64,000 bases of DNA from the NCBI GenBank assembly GCA_015680685.1, contig MNCI01030336.1:354094-418093 (forward strand), in the 5' to 3' direction. Below, one piece after another: positions 53,080 through 63,753 of the stretch. The number at the start of each line of letters is the position of its first letter. Positions within the stretch are counted from its first letter, which is position 1. Position numbers and translations under genes: made by a program. This DNA comes from Gnetum montanum. Taxonomy: Eukaryota; Streptophyta; Gnetopsida; Gnetales; Gnetaceae. A model generated the notes under the pieces. The model had not been told where the DNA came from. It did no database searches and was given only the letters and a program-made list of their open reading frames with translations.

Positions 53080-55551
53080 AGTGTTAGATGGTGGAGGAGT
53101 GTACATGGGCTCAACCGCTTGTTGTTGCGAGAGTTTCTCTGGGATTTTGGTTTTGAAGAAGGGTCTTCTCTTTTTACAGTTGTTAAAACCAGCAGCAGGT
53201 TGAATATTTACAGCTCTCGCAGCATGACGTTGCTGCGGTTGAGTATGAAGTTCCCCTTAAATTGTTGGAGCAAGAGGTGTTATGGGATCTACTTGTGGAA
53301 GAGGTGCGGATGGATTTGGAGGATGGTGTGGGTATGGAGTGTCTCTCGGAGGAGAAGGAGACCTTCTGAAGTACTCCTGAACTTGGTAGTGATGGTGGGG
53401 AGTTGTGTGACTCATAGAGTCACTTAGAGAAATTGGCTGCTGCACATAATATCCATAAGGGTCAGGTTGCTGGTAAGGGTACTGATGTTTTGGCGATGGT
53501 ATCCCCCATGATTGTGGGTATTGCCACTGCTGATGTTGTCTGATGGGTTGTGGTGGAGTTCCACTTGGATAATACGTTAATGGTTGGTGGAAATGCCTTG
53601 GGTTAACTTGTGGATAAGGTAACCTTCGGGGTGTTTGTTGTTGGTTGAGTTTTGGATTAAGTGCATACACCCCAGACTCCTATAGATGTGAGATGATTGG
53701 GCAACATCCCTTAGGATGGTCATAGTGGCAGATCTCACATCCACCGTCATCGTTTGTGTTTGAATCCACAACCACATCAGAGTTAGTGATTATCCCCTTA
53801 CCCTTGTTATGTGCAAGGCCTAAATCTCTCCACTTTGTCTTACCTTTGTCACTACTTTGTTCTACCTTAGACTCTTCTACAATTTTTAAGACAGTTTCAA
53901 TTTTAGAGTCTAAGGAACTCCATACGTCATCTACCTTAGTCGCTATTTCCGTTGTGAGCTTTTGAAGTGGCAAGATCTTTTTGTTCACCAACTCTTTGAT
54001 TGGTGACTCATCCTCTTCATCGCAAAATTTCACTCCCTTTTTTCGAAGAGAGGGATCACGGTTGTATTCTTCCGCACTTTTCCTTTTTTGTAGCTCACCT
54101 TCTTCTTTTGCTACTTACTCCAACAAGCGATGAACTTCATGGGCTCTAAGTTGTGAGAGTCTCCCTTGGGCATAAGTCCTAAGGGTTCTTCTAGTTTCAT
54201 GCCTTAGCTCATCCACGATGTGGTGGAGTTGATCCCGCTATGCGTAACCATGGTTCGGGCAACGATGTAACAATGTGTAGTAGCAGGCCATGGCAGCATC
54301 CAAGGGTTCATGATTTCCTTGCTTCCATCCTTGGATCTTCTTATGGAAATTGGACACCATGGAGTGCGTTTGATACTTATCGTTGAAGAGTTCTAGCATT
54401 GTACTCCACCTCCTAATGGTTTCCGGTTACAAGGACTAATACCAACTCTCTGCTTCTTTGTTGAGTGTCCTGGGAAACAGCTTAAGTTTTTGCCACTCAT
54501 TTTCTATATTTTGCAAGGCACAGGCATCGTGGAATGCCTATAGATGATTTTGCGGATCTGCGTTGTATCTCCCTTCAAATCATGGGATACTGTTCATGTC
54601 TAAACGTTTGATCCAACTATCTTTTAAATGCCTTGATGGAATTCTTACTGCCTTCGTTATGTTAAGCATACTTCGGGTTGCAAGTAGGGGCTCGTCATGA
54701 TCATCTCTTTCATGACGCCTATGATGTCTTCGTCATTCCCTACTTTCCCTACGTCCTTGCCCTTGTCCTCTCTCTCGACTTTCTCGTCAAGGTCTCTTGT
54801 TTTGTCTACCTTTATCCTCTCTGTTATGTTCACGATGGCTACGCCTAGATGTGGAAGGAGATGGTGAGTGATGTGAAGAAGGGGAAGAAGAAGGAGAACC
54901 ATTGCCACGATGATGTTTCTTGTCTTCTTTTTGGCTGCTATGGCCCTGATCATGGTGACGATCTAAGTGCTTGTCCTTAGCATGAGTTGTTGTTCCCTTG
55001 GTGAACAGTTGGTGTTCACAGGCATCAGAACCAAGGATATGTATCGTTGATCGTAGGTTCTGATACCCTACCTCCTCACTTTTATTAAGAGGGGGAACAT
55101 CTCTTGATAGCGAATCAGTTATAAGTGGTTCACCATCTCTAGTTTCACTAAGGACGTGCGGGACCTCTTTGCCCTTCAATAGTGTATGTTGGCTCTCCTA
55201 CCTTGAGTCCCTCATATGTTGTGCTTCTGTGGGATAGTAATCCCTTGAATCAAAGTCTTTCGCAATGTATTCTGCATAAAATTCTGTCATGCCAATCTGT
55301 GCCAAAGCACGGAAAAGCATGTTAGAGACTTATCAATATGGGGGTAACACGATGTTACCTTGCAAATCTCTCCATCATAGTTGTTTGTCTTGATGGAGGA
55401 TAAAGGTAAAGTTTGGAATATACTCATCGGGATGAGTATAAACTATCTTGTATTATGTAGGACTTGGCTAATTTCGGCTATGTGTTTTTGACTGCCGACT
55501 GTTCTTTGTATTATCCATAGGTGGTGAGTTGCTCTTGTTAGAAGAAGACAT
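53080..55551 (-). pseudogene. Gag of A3, interrupted
   Basis: Start ATG at 55551-55549. The position of the A1/A2 TAG is CAG here. A 130-codon His/Ser-rich linker is open at 55179-54787. The gag core (54660-54030) has stops in several blocks. The C-terminal charged segment and knuckle (54033-53680) are open, with C-E-I-C-H-Y-D-H-P-K-G-C near 53740. The Pro/Gln/Tyr tail (53670-53257) is intact and well conserved with A2. Confidence 0.85.
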
Positions 55552-55672
55552 TTTTATCGGTGTGCTATTTCACTATTATATAATTTTTTATCTTGATTAA
55601 CCTGAAGGTTCTTTTAGGCTCCCAATGATGTGAGTGATATCCTTTATGTTCTATTCAGTGCACAAACACTTA

Positions 55673-55692
55673 GTCCCCGGCAACGGTGCCAA
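55673..55692 (-). promoter_or_regulatory. Primer binding site of A3
   Basis: The minus strand reads TTGGCACCGTTGCCGGGGAC, nearly the Athila Asp-tRNA consensus and the best site in the window. Confidence 0.9.
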
Positions 55693-56742
55693 TGATGAGT
55701 GGCGAGGTACCCCTACACTCAACCATAAGAAACGAGTGTAGGACACGCGATCTGGTCGAGCTCCATAGACTAAGTGCCTACACGCCCCATGGAACACTTG
55801 GGGTTAATCATTCGTTGTATTCCCAGACTTACTTGTAGTTTTCACAGTGTATGGTTAAGTAATTCCGAGGTATATGATTTTTATAGTCTTTTATGTTTTA
55901 TCTCTATGCTATCGAGGTGAAGGGTTGGAGAAACTAACTAACTCTAACTAATGAACTAAGTCTAAATTACCTAGTGTCAGCATCCGTTCCCACTTACCGT
56001 ACACACCCTGAACTGATGCAACCGCAGCTACCAAATGCTAATCATTGCTGGGATCACCACGTGTAACGCACGTGCTCGAAGTGGTCATACTGAGGCACTT
56101 AACTAGGAGGAAAGGGTTGAGAGAATCTAATCTAGCCTAAGTGCGATGAGTAGTTGATTCCTTGATTAACCGTACACATCTTGGTGCATGACTACCACTA
56201 GGATTATCAAGCGCAGATCCTGGATACGCCACTGGGTTAACAAGTAGTCACACTTAGATGCTCGTAATCAAGTCGTACTGATACCGCGTTGTGATGAGCA
56301 GCTGATTCCTTGATTATCCGTACACATCCTTAGATGCTCGTAATCAAGTCATACTCATTCCGCATTCTAGGAGTTTAAGGGTGAGAGAGAGAAAGCAATA
56401 AATAACATTAAAATAAAATCCTTTTCCATGCACTACAAGGTTTATCTAGGAAGTTCGTCTTTATTGCCATACACAACTTGTGTTTAGGTACAATGTTTCT
56501 TGAATAAAGATCCGTTTACTTTAGCACTTCTACTATGGGCACATGGAAAATATTCTATCTCTGGAGTGATCAAACTGCCAGAGTTTTCCTACTTCTAACT
56601 CAGGATGAGGAAACAAGGGAAAGTCGCCTCTTATTTATAGACTTGGCGGTGGACCACAATATCGCATACGCGATATTGCAGGGGATGACGCGATATTGCG
56701 ACTGCCACGATATTGCGGCCTATGTGATATTGCGTCTCATTA
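55693..56742 (-). mobile_element. 5' LTR of A3 (1050 bp)
   Basis: Five palindromic units start at 56656, 56670, 56690, 56707 and 56724 (14, 20, 17, 17), most with ATATTG in place of ATATCG. TATA box at 56639-56632. It contains the same expanded internal repeat as the 3' LTR. Confidence 0.9.
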
Positions 56743-56747
56743 GTTAC

Positions 56748-57960
56748 TCTCAACGGGCACAGCTTCACCACATTATTGATGGGCTCTATTTTGAAACATG
56801 AAAGACCCTTGGTGTGTATGTCAAGGGACGATTGTCGGAGCTAAGGGCCCATCAGTTGTAGTGCTTGATTAATCAAGTGGCCAAAGAGGAAGGAGGACTT
56901 AGAAAAAAGGAGAGTGTAGAAGAATTCAACAAGGACCCTTCCCTCAGGAAGAGGGAGGTCCAATTTTGTGATGAGGAAGATGAGTCACCATTGGAAGCAG
57001 CGGTGAATCGGAAGACTTTGCCATTACAAAAGTTTGCATCTGAAATATTGGGAAAGGTGGATAAAATATGGGACTCTTTGGACGAGAGATTCCAAAGTGT
57101 ATTGAAAATCGAAAAAGAGTCCAAAGAACAAGGTAGTGATCGTGATCGACGCAGGAAGAAGGGAGCTGAACATGCCCAACATAAAGGTAAGGAAAAAGTT
57201 GTTGTAGCATAGTAGGTTGCAGACTCTGACACCAAGGAGGACGATGGATGTGGCGTATGCCAATATGAGCATCCTAAGGGATGTTTTCCTATGGTGTCCC
57301 ACCTTCAAGATTCTGGGGTCTATGCCTTGAACCCTCATTTGGTGCAGCAGTAGACACCTTGAAGGTTGCCTTATCCACAAGGTAACCCTAGGTGATTCCA
57401 CCACCAGCAGCAAGGATATTATCCGAGTGGAACGCCCCTGCAACTGTATGAATACTTCCAACAGTGGCAGCAACCACAAGTGTGGGGGATGCCACCTCCA
57501 AGGCAGTAGTACCCTTACAAGCAGTCAGATCCTTATGGGTACTATGTTTAGCAACTAGTCTCTTCAAGAGACTCTTCCAGTCATGTGGCCTTTCCCTGTT
57601 ACTACCATCCCCTTGAATATTTTAGACATCCATCTCCATCACCTAGGGGGACAAATCCACATCTCCTCTACCCGCCGTTACCTTCTTCTACCACTCCTCT
57701 ACACCACCCCTTAGTTGCCACCTGCTCCATCCATGCAGGGAGAAATACCGCCACAGCCACAACAAAGAAACGCTACGAGGGCTGTTAACTTACAAATGGC
57801 ACCTCGGCCGAGTGGACCAGAATCCAAACAACGCAAATGTCCTTTCTTCCAGCCCAATAATCTAAACACACCTCTGCCTATGCCTGTGGCCAGTGCCTCC
57901 GAACCTACCAACGCGTCTACCATCATACCGCCCGAGTAGCCCTCCGCTCCGTTGCACTCC
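56748..57960 (+). pseudogene. Gag of B4, part 2 (after A3)
   Basis: The gag core resumes with S-Q-R-A-Q-L-H-H-I-I-D-G-L. A clean 115-codon frame (56865-57212) has an acidic FCDEEDESP block and a K/E/R-rich, probably coiled-coil stretch. The knuckle C-G-V-C-Q-Y-E-H-P-K-G-C lies near 57251-57286, then SHLQDSGVYALNP. The Pro/Gln/Tyr-rich tail runs to about 57940. TAG codons replace expected CAG at several Gln positions. Confidence 0.8.
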
Positions 57961-58560
57961 AATGTCTAGATGGTTATGCTCACACATGCCGTGACCAACT
58001 AGATCAAAGTTGGTTCTCTTCAGGTGGGTGGTAATGACTTGTGCAAAGCTCTTCTGGACTCAGGGTGAGGGGTCAATTTAATCTCTCATGACATATACAA
58101 GAATTGGAACCTGCCCTCGCTATAGAAGAGTAACATCTAGCTCGAGTTAGCAGATCAATCCATCACTATTCTCTTGGGTTTGGTGGAGGACATTGTGACC
58201 ACTGTTTGTGGGTGGTCCTACCCTGCTAACTTCCTAGTCATCCGTGTAGAAAAATGTAAGGGGAACTTCCCAATCATCATGGGAAGAGCTTGGCTAAGCA
58301 CAGTGGATGCATGACTAGGACTCCGAGATTTGTCCTTGGAAATTTCAAAGGAAAATCCTTTCAAGAAGATCGAGAAGAAAAGAGTTTCATGCATCGCGTA
58401 CAGTGACTTGGGGTGCAACTGTGTGCAGTAGTTATGGTCTGCTAAGCAAACCTCCATTCAAGCATGCAGTCAGTGTATCGAGGAATCACCAATTCAATAA
58501 TGCCTGTACGCAGTAGCCACTAACTAAGAGGGCACCCAATGGCTGACAATTGATCCTGCT
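57961..58560 (+). pseudogene. Aspartic protease of B4
   Basis: The active site L-L-D-S-G is kept but followed at once by TGA. The distal ADQSITI, VCGWSYPANFLVI and IIMGRAWLSTVDA blocks are readable. Several Gln/Trp positions are stops. Confidence 0.8.
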
Positions 58561-58575
58561 AGCAGCATATTATGC

Positions 58576-58902
58576 ATGGAATCGTCTGAGGGGCTAGTGC
58601 AAGCCTATATTGATAGCATAGATGTGATGGAGAAGATTCATCAACTGACCTCCATCGTTGATGACCTAGATGACTGGGGAAAGCTAGAGATCCCTGAGAG
58701 CTTTAAGCAAGAGCCCCTTGAGCTAAAATCCCTACTGGCTCACTTAGAGTATGCATTTTTGCAAAATGGCAAGTCGATAATTGTCAATGCTGCCCTTGCT
58801 CCTGAACAGAAAAAGAAGTTGCTGGTGATGGTAAAAAAATGGGTTGCTGCATTCGTGTGGTCCTATCTTGAGCTGATTGGAGTTGATCCCAGGATCTTCT
58901 AG
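58576..58902 (+). pseudogene. Protease-RT linker of B4
   Basis: A 108-codon open frame beginning M-E-S-S-E-G, with W-G-K-L-E-I-P-E-S-F, L-E-L-K-S-L and L-A-P-E-Q-K-K-K-L-L. This is the Athila-type segment before RT, absent from family A. Confidence 0.75.
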
Positions 58903-58929
58903 CACCAGAATTACCTTGAGCCTTCCATG

Positions 58930-59750
58930 AAGCCATGACGATAGCCACAAAGACGGTTGAATCCCAAATTGAAGAAGGTTGTAAAAGATGAAATTGAATA
59001 GTTGCTGAAGGCAGGATTCATCTATTTTGTCATCGATAGTGAATGGGTTAGCCCACTCATTATCGTACCCAAGAAAGGTGGCAAGTGAAGGGTCTGTATT
59101 GATTTTCAGTTGCTCAAGATGGCAACTTTCAAGGACCACTTCCTGCTCTTATTTGTGGTCCAGGTGTTGGACACCATCATAGGACACCGATATTACAGCT
59201 TTTTGGATGGTTATAGTGGTTATAACCAAATCCAAATAGCACCAGAGGACCAGGCCAAAACTACTTTCATGAGTCCATGGGGGACTTTTGCATATAAGAA
59301 GATGCCCTTTGGTCTGTGCAATGTGCCTGCAATGTTCCAATGCCTCGTCCTAAGCATCTTCCAGCAACAAATTGGCAATGGTGTAGAAGTCTTCATGGAT
59401 GACTTCTCCACCTATGGTGCCACGTTCGAGCAAGCTTTGGACCATCTAGAGCAGGTTCTAAAGAGGTGTGTAGACACCAATCTGTGGCTCAATTGGCAAA
59501 AGAGCCATTTGATGGTCCAGGAGGGCATTGTGCTGGGGCATCGCATCTCATCAACAGGGATCGTCGTAGACCCTGAAAAGATCAGGGTCATCTAAGAAAT
59601 AACCTGCCAACCAAGTATCGTCAAAGATGTGCGGTCGTTCCTTGGACATACTGGTTATTACCAGTGTTTCATAGAGCACTTCTTGAAGATAGCTAGGCCG
59701 TTGGTAGAGCTTACAAAGAAGGATGCTCCGTTTGTCTAGACCAAGGAATG
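58930..59750 (+). pseudogene. Reverse transcriptase of B4, most intact RT
   Basis: Block 1 (E-W-V-S-P-L-I-I-V-P-K-K-G-G-K) ends at a stop where Trp is expected. The frame 59110-59595 is open for 161 codons with FLDGYSGYNQIQIAPED, MPFGLCNVPAMFQ, the catalytic FMDDF (59392-59406), and the QKSHLMVQEGIVLGH thumb. The SFLGHTGYYQCFI block follows after a TAA. The catalytic aspartates are intact. Confidence 0.85.
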
Positions 59751-59779
59751 CGAATATGCATTCCAAGAGCCGAAATAGA

Positions 59780-60200
59780 AACTCGTAGAAGCTCCGATTC
59801 TATGGGCACTTGATTGGTCCAGACCTTTTCACATTATGACGGATGCCTCCAACTATGCCTTGGGAGCCATACTTACACAGTGTGACGATTAGAAACATCC
59901 ATATTATAACCACTGTGCAAGCTGTAGCATTGTGGGTGCACAACTGAACTATACCACCACCGAAAAGGAATTGATGGCAGTGGTGTTTGCATTAGATAAA
60001 TTTTGGCACTATGTACTCGGATACGAGATGTTTGTGCACACTAACCAAAGTGCTATTCAGTTCCTGATGAACAAACCAACGGTGAGCCCCCGCATAATCA
60101 AGTAGCTGGTGATTCTTTAGGAGTTTGATCTTACCATGGTAGACAAAAAGGGGACCAAGAATGTGGTTGCTGACCACTTGTCTCGGTTACGATGGGATGA
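59780..60200 (+). pseudogene. RNase H of B4
   Basis: H-I-M-T-D-A-S-N-Y-A-L-G-A (first Asp), Y-T-T-T-E-K-E-L (Glu), V-H-T-N-Q-S in place of T-D-H, and V-A-D-H-L-S-R-L at the end. In-frame TAGs replace Gln. Confidence 0.8.
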
Positions 60201-60329
60201 TGTAGAAGAGGAGGAGTCCTTATCTGACCAGTTTCTAGATGAACTCCTCTTCACAGGCACTGTTGATCCTCAAGTACCTAAGGAATAGAACCATTAATAG
60301 AAACAGCAGTTTCTCCATAAGGCCAAGTG

Positions 60330-61470
60330 TTTCATGGAAATCAATGGTCACCTCTACAAGGTGTGCATAGACGTCTTGGTTCGATGGTGTGTCCCTGATG
60401 ATGATACACTACACGTTCTCCAAGATGCTCATGAGGGCCCTTGTGGGGGCCACTATGCTAGATGCTGAACAGCCATTAAAATCCTGCTTGAAGGGTATTA
60501 CTAGCCTACACTTTTCAAGGATGCACAATGGTTTGCCCACTCCTGCGAACAATGCCAAAGAGATGGTGGGATGTCGGCATGGTTGGAGGGACCTCAATAA
60601 TGGATCCAGCCACTAGAGCCCTTCGACATCTGGGCTATCGACTTCATGGGGCCCATCACCCCCTTGTCAAATGGAAAGGCATACATCATCGTGGTGGTGG
60701 ACTACTGTACAAAGTGGGCAGAAGTAGCAGCCGTCATCAACTATTCTTCAAACACCACCACCCAATTTGTCCAGCAACAAATCGTAACTAGATTTGGAGT
60801 GCCACGTGCACTCATTTCTGATAATGGGACTCACTTCACAGGGGTCACTTTTTGAAAACTCATGCAACGCTTAGGGGTAACACATAAATTCACAACACCT
60901 TATCACCCCCAAGCCAATGGGCAGGCTGAAGTCACAAATATGGAGATCACCAAGATCCTTACACGAATAATTAGCAAATACAGGAGGGATTGGAGTACCA
61001 AGCTCAACGATGCCCTATGGGCCTATCGCTCCACTTGGAAACTTCCTGTAGGGTACTCTCCCTATGAGTTAGTGTATGGAAAGTTGCCAACACTTCCCAT
61101 CCAAGCAGAACTCCAAATACTATCCATAGCTAATGACCTCGGTCTTGACCTACCGCTAGCACAACGAGAACAATTAATCAATTTAAGTGTGCTAAATGAG
61201 AACTGATTAGTGGCCCTATTTTCAAATGAAACCCACAAGGCCTATAAAAAGAAACGACATGATCTTAGGATTCAGAAGGTCACATTTAGATGTGGAGACA
61301 AGGTATTGTATTGGAACCCCTCACATATATCCCAACGGACAAAGTTTCAAACACTATGGGAGAGACCTTATATTGTCTCCGAAACCTTTCCATTCAGGGC
61401 CTTGCTCATCCACAAACCTGGGGATCCCACCAGAACACAGTTGGTCAACTGCCAATAACTAAAACCTTTC
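60330..61470 (+). pseudogene. Integrase of B4, nearly complete
   Basis: HHCC finger H-E-G-P-C-G-G-H...C-E-Q-C at about 60430-60555. The catalytic core has [18 protein letters not shown] and N-G-Q-A-E-V-T-N-M-E-I, so the D,D-E triad is present. Two stops interrupt the core: TAG near 60600 and TGA at 60856. The GPY/F-like tail (61210-61458) keeps K-F-Q-T-L-W-E-R-P-Y-I-V. This is the only copy in the window with all three acidic residues. Confidence 0.85.
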
Positions 61471-61604
61471 TGTAAGCTTTACACAACCAGTGCCATAGCT
61501 TCGTCATCGGCCGGTCATCCATGCTCCATCTTTTGCGTCTCCTCCTTTCCACCTAGTCGTGGGGGAGACCCTCATCCTTGCTGATCCATTTCATTGCATC
61601 CCTC
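61471..61604 (+). other. Post-integrase spacer of B4
   Basis: A short non-coding stretch before the minisatellite. No signal seen. Confidence 0.5.
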
Positions 61605-61740
61605 ACCATTTTATCATTTTTTTGTTTTACACTTTTTTGTTTTCCATTTTTTTTATACTTCATTGTTTTCCACTTTTTGTCTTACAATTTTTTGTTTTCA
61701 TTTTTCATGTTTTTTGTTTACATTTTGTCATCATATTGTT
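61605..61740 (+). repeat. AT-rich minisatellite downstream of integrase (B4)
   Basis: Degenerate TTTTTTGTTTTACA/CCA units, equivalent to those of B1, B2 and family A. Confidence 0.75.
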
Positions 61741-63103
61741 TGGCGCGGTCGATTTTCGTTACGATGGGTACTGTAATAGTCTTCCTCGTTATTTGGCTCC
61801 CGCCATTGCATGGTTGTCCTTAGATTTTACGTTGTGTTCACTTCATAAACTCGGTAGTGAGTCCACATTATGAGCCCATTCACGATTCCATGGTTTTCCT
61901 TTTGTTGCGAGCATGTAACCCCTTCACTTAAAAAAATTTTAATTAATGTGTGACTTGTGTAGTTCCTAGACTAAGGGATGACCCAATGGTTTGAATCAGG
62001 TGTGACTTCAAGGGGAGTGCTTTATTCGTTGTTCTGTTTTATTCCTTGGGTTGTCGGTGAGGCCTCATGGATTTCCTCCCACTCCACGTCTCTCTCCACA
62101 GAAGCTTCTGGGCAGTTCGACCTTGCATGGTGTGGTCCTCACTGAAAAAATTCAAAAATGAAAAAAAAAAGAGAAAAAAGAGAGACAAGATGCAAAAACA
62201 AAATAAACAAATAAAATAAGGATTCAAAGCACACCCCTTGGTTGAATGCATGCAAACACGCATGGGTCTTCGCATGGTGTGGTTCCCCCGCACAAAAGAA
62301 AAGAAACACGAATTGTGTGGTAATTCAAAGCACACCCCTTAGACCACCTCTCACGGGCCATACGCTATAGTTATGGGACTTCCTTGATCCCCTCTAACTT
62401 TGTCCCGTCCCGTTTCACTTTCTTCTTCTCACGTTTCCTGGAGTGGTGGTTTTGTATGGGATCATTCTGGTTCCCTTAGGGGATGGTCGGGCCTTTGTCT
62501 ATCATTGTGAGGTTCGATCTCAGGAAGGTTCTATCACGTCACTTAACCACGGTCGCACACGGGGTTTCATGTGACCAACACTCGGGCTTTTCATTCTCTC
62601 CTCTCCCTCTATTCCCACTTCTCTCCATACTCACCTCATTGCCCTTTTTATGTTTTGTGTGTTCATCATGTTTTCTGTAGGTCTCTCATGCCTTGGTGGG
62701 TTCTCTTGGTTTGGAGTCTTCACTAGTGACACCACTTATCAGCACCCGGGCCCACGGACCCTGATGTTGAGGGTATGCAGGGGTTACAAAGGCTATTGCC
62801 TACTATGGGGAGGACCCACCTACATATTTTTGGTTTTTCTTGTTAAGCCTCCCATCCTTTGGATTTCTTGGTTGACTGGTTTCAGTGTCCCATGGTTCGA
62901 TTTCGTCCTTGCAAAGTTCTTTTTCCATCCTATTCTCCAATTTTGTCTCTTTTTTGTGCTTCATTACCTTCCTCCTGTCATCAGCCATGATCGGGCCTTT
63001 TCTGCCCTTCAAATGCCTCAATTTGGATTTTCAAATTTTTCATTTCAAGTGTTTTTTGGGTTGGTCAACGCTGGTCTACGGGTGAATAATGCTACGTATA
63101 TGG
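61741..63103 (+). other. Non-coding 3' region of B4
   Basis: Shared blocks with A and B2: GGTGTGACTTCAAGGGGAGT (about 62000), ATTCAAAGCACACCCC twice (62223, 62324; a local duplication of about 100 bp), and GGGGAGGACCCACC (about 62810). A 177-codon open frame at 62650-63183 has no recognised domain and no counterpart elsewhere. Confidence 0.55.
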
Positions 63104-63284
63104 GGCCTCATCGATGCAACGCCCAACCCCTATATATACCCCATCACACTTCTTCATTTTTCATCATTTGGAGTCCAAATTGAGGGGAGTTGTTGCCGTT
63201 TTTTCTGCCTAACCCTTCCCAATGCACCTACACTCCATCGCGTGTCCACATCAACCTGTCCTTGCCCCTTTTCCATAATCGGAG
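63104..63284 (+). promoter_or_regulatory. Candidate internal promoter and leader exon for third ORF (B4)
   Basis: GGCCTCATCGATGC (63104-63117), like an LTR U3 module, is followed by TATATATA (63131-63138) and about 145 nt of leader to a GAG-GTATGC donor. The arrangement module-TATA-leader-intron-ATG suggests that the third ORF has its own transcript. This is inferred from sequence only. Confidence 0.5.
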
Positions 63285-63510
63285 GTATGCACTTAGTTGT
63301 GGGGGGGTGGTGCCCTTGTGTAATTAATTAATTAATTTACTAATTAGTTGTTACTTACAAAACCTTTGGCCCTAACCCCTAACTTAACACTCCGGGAAAC
63401 TTAACGGTGTGCCTGTGCCATTAACATAACTTGGTGAAACTGAGAAAGTATATACAGACCATCTTAAGCTATTTATGAATGGTCTAATAGACGGTTATGT
63501 TTGATTTCAG
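63285..63510 (+). other. Intron-like segment ahead of third ORF (B4), 226 nt
   Basis: Donor GAG-GTATGC, acceptor TTGATTTCAG immediately before ATGGCACC. Exactly the same length as in B2. Confidence 0.6.
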
Positions 63511-63753
63511 ATGGCACCCAAACCGAGGCACCTGAGGGACGAAGGACCATCACAACCAAGGGACAAGCGTCGACGTACGAGAAAGGGACGAGGTGTGCAA
63601 CCACCAGAGTATGCGGAGGGCTCTCATGCAATTGGGCCCTTCTGCGAAAGACCTGACGTGAAATCTGTTGGCCAGATTCCTGAAGAGAAGATTCCCAGCG
63701 AGCAATCGCTCGGGGATGAGACTTCTAGGATAGCACCACAGCTTGAGGTTACC
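63511..63753 (+). pseudogene. Third ORF of B4, N-terminal part, truncated
   Basis: About 80 open codons beginning MAPKPRHLRDEG, with a very basic R-D-K-R-R-R-T-R-K-G-R-G stretch that could be a nuclear-localisation or RNA-binding segment. No signal peptide. It is cut by inverted gag sequence; residues after L-E-V-T come from the other strand of a gag gene and are not part of this protein. Confidence 0.55.

Larger units (their letters stand above)
49321..56742 (-). mobile_element. Family A non-autonomous Athila derivative A3 (7422 bp)
   Basis: Order on the minus strand is the same as A1. It interrupts the gag core of B4 exactly within the conserved G-H-G-Y-x-Q-R block. Both outer ends have lost the canonical dinucleotide through transitions (TA for TG at 49321, TA for CA at 56742). 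It has no RT, RNase H or integrase. Confidence 0.9.
46992..63753 (+). mobile_element. Athila-like element B4, 3' truncated, carrying A3 inside gag
   Basis: Order: 5' LTR, primer site, gag part 1, [A3 49321-56742], gag part 2, protease, linker, RT, RNase H, integrase, minisatellite, promoter and intron-like segment, and start of third ORF. At about 63750 it stops at inverted gag sequence. It is the best-preserved pol in the window: FMDDF, both first integrase aspartates and the QAEVTNMEI glutamate region are kept, and most damage is isolated stop codons. The left flank is TTATG; the right flank is not available. Confidence 0.85.

Noticed and set aside
62650-63183. 177-codon plus-strand frame in B4
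   Set aside because: It overlaps the candidate promoter, has no counterpart in B2 and has no recognised motif.
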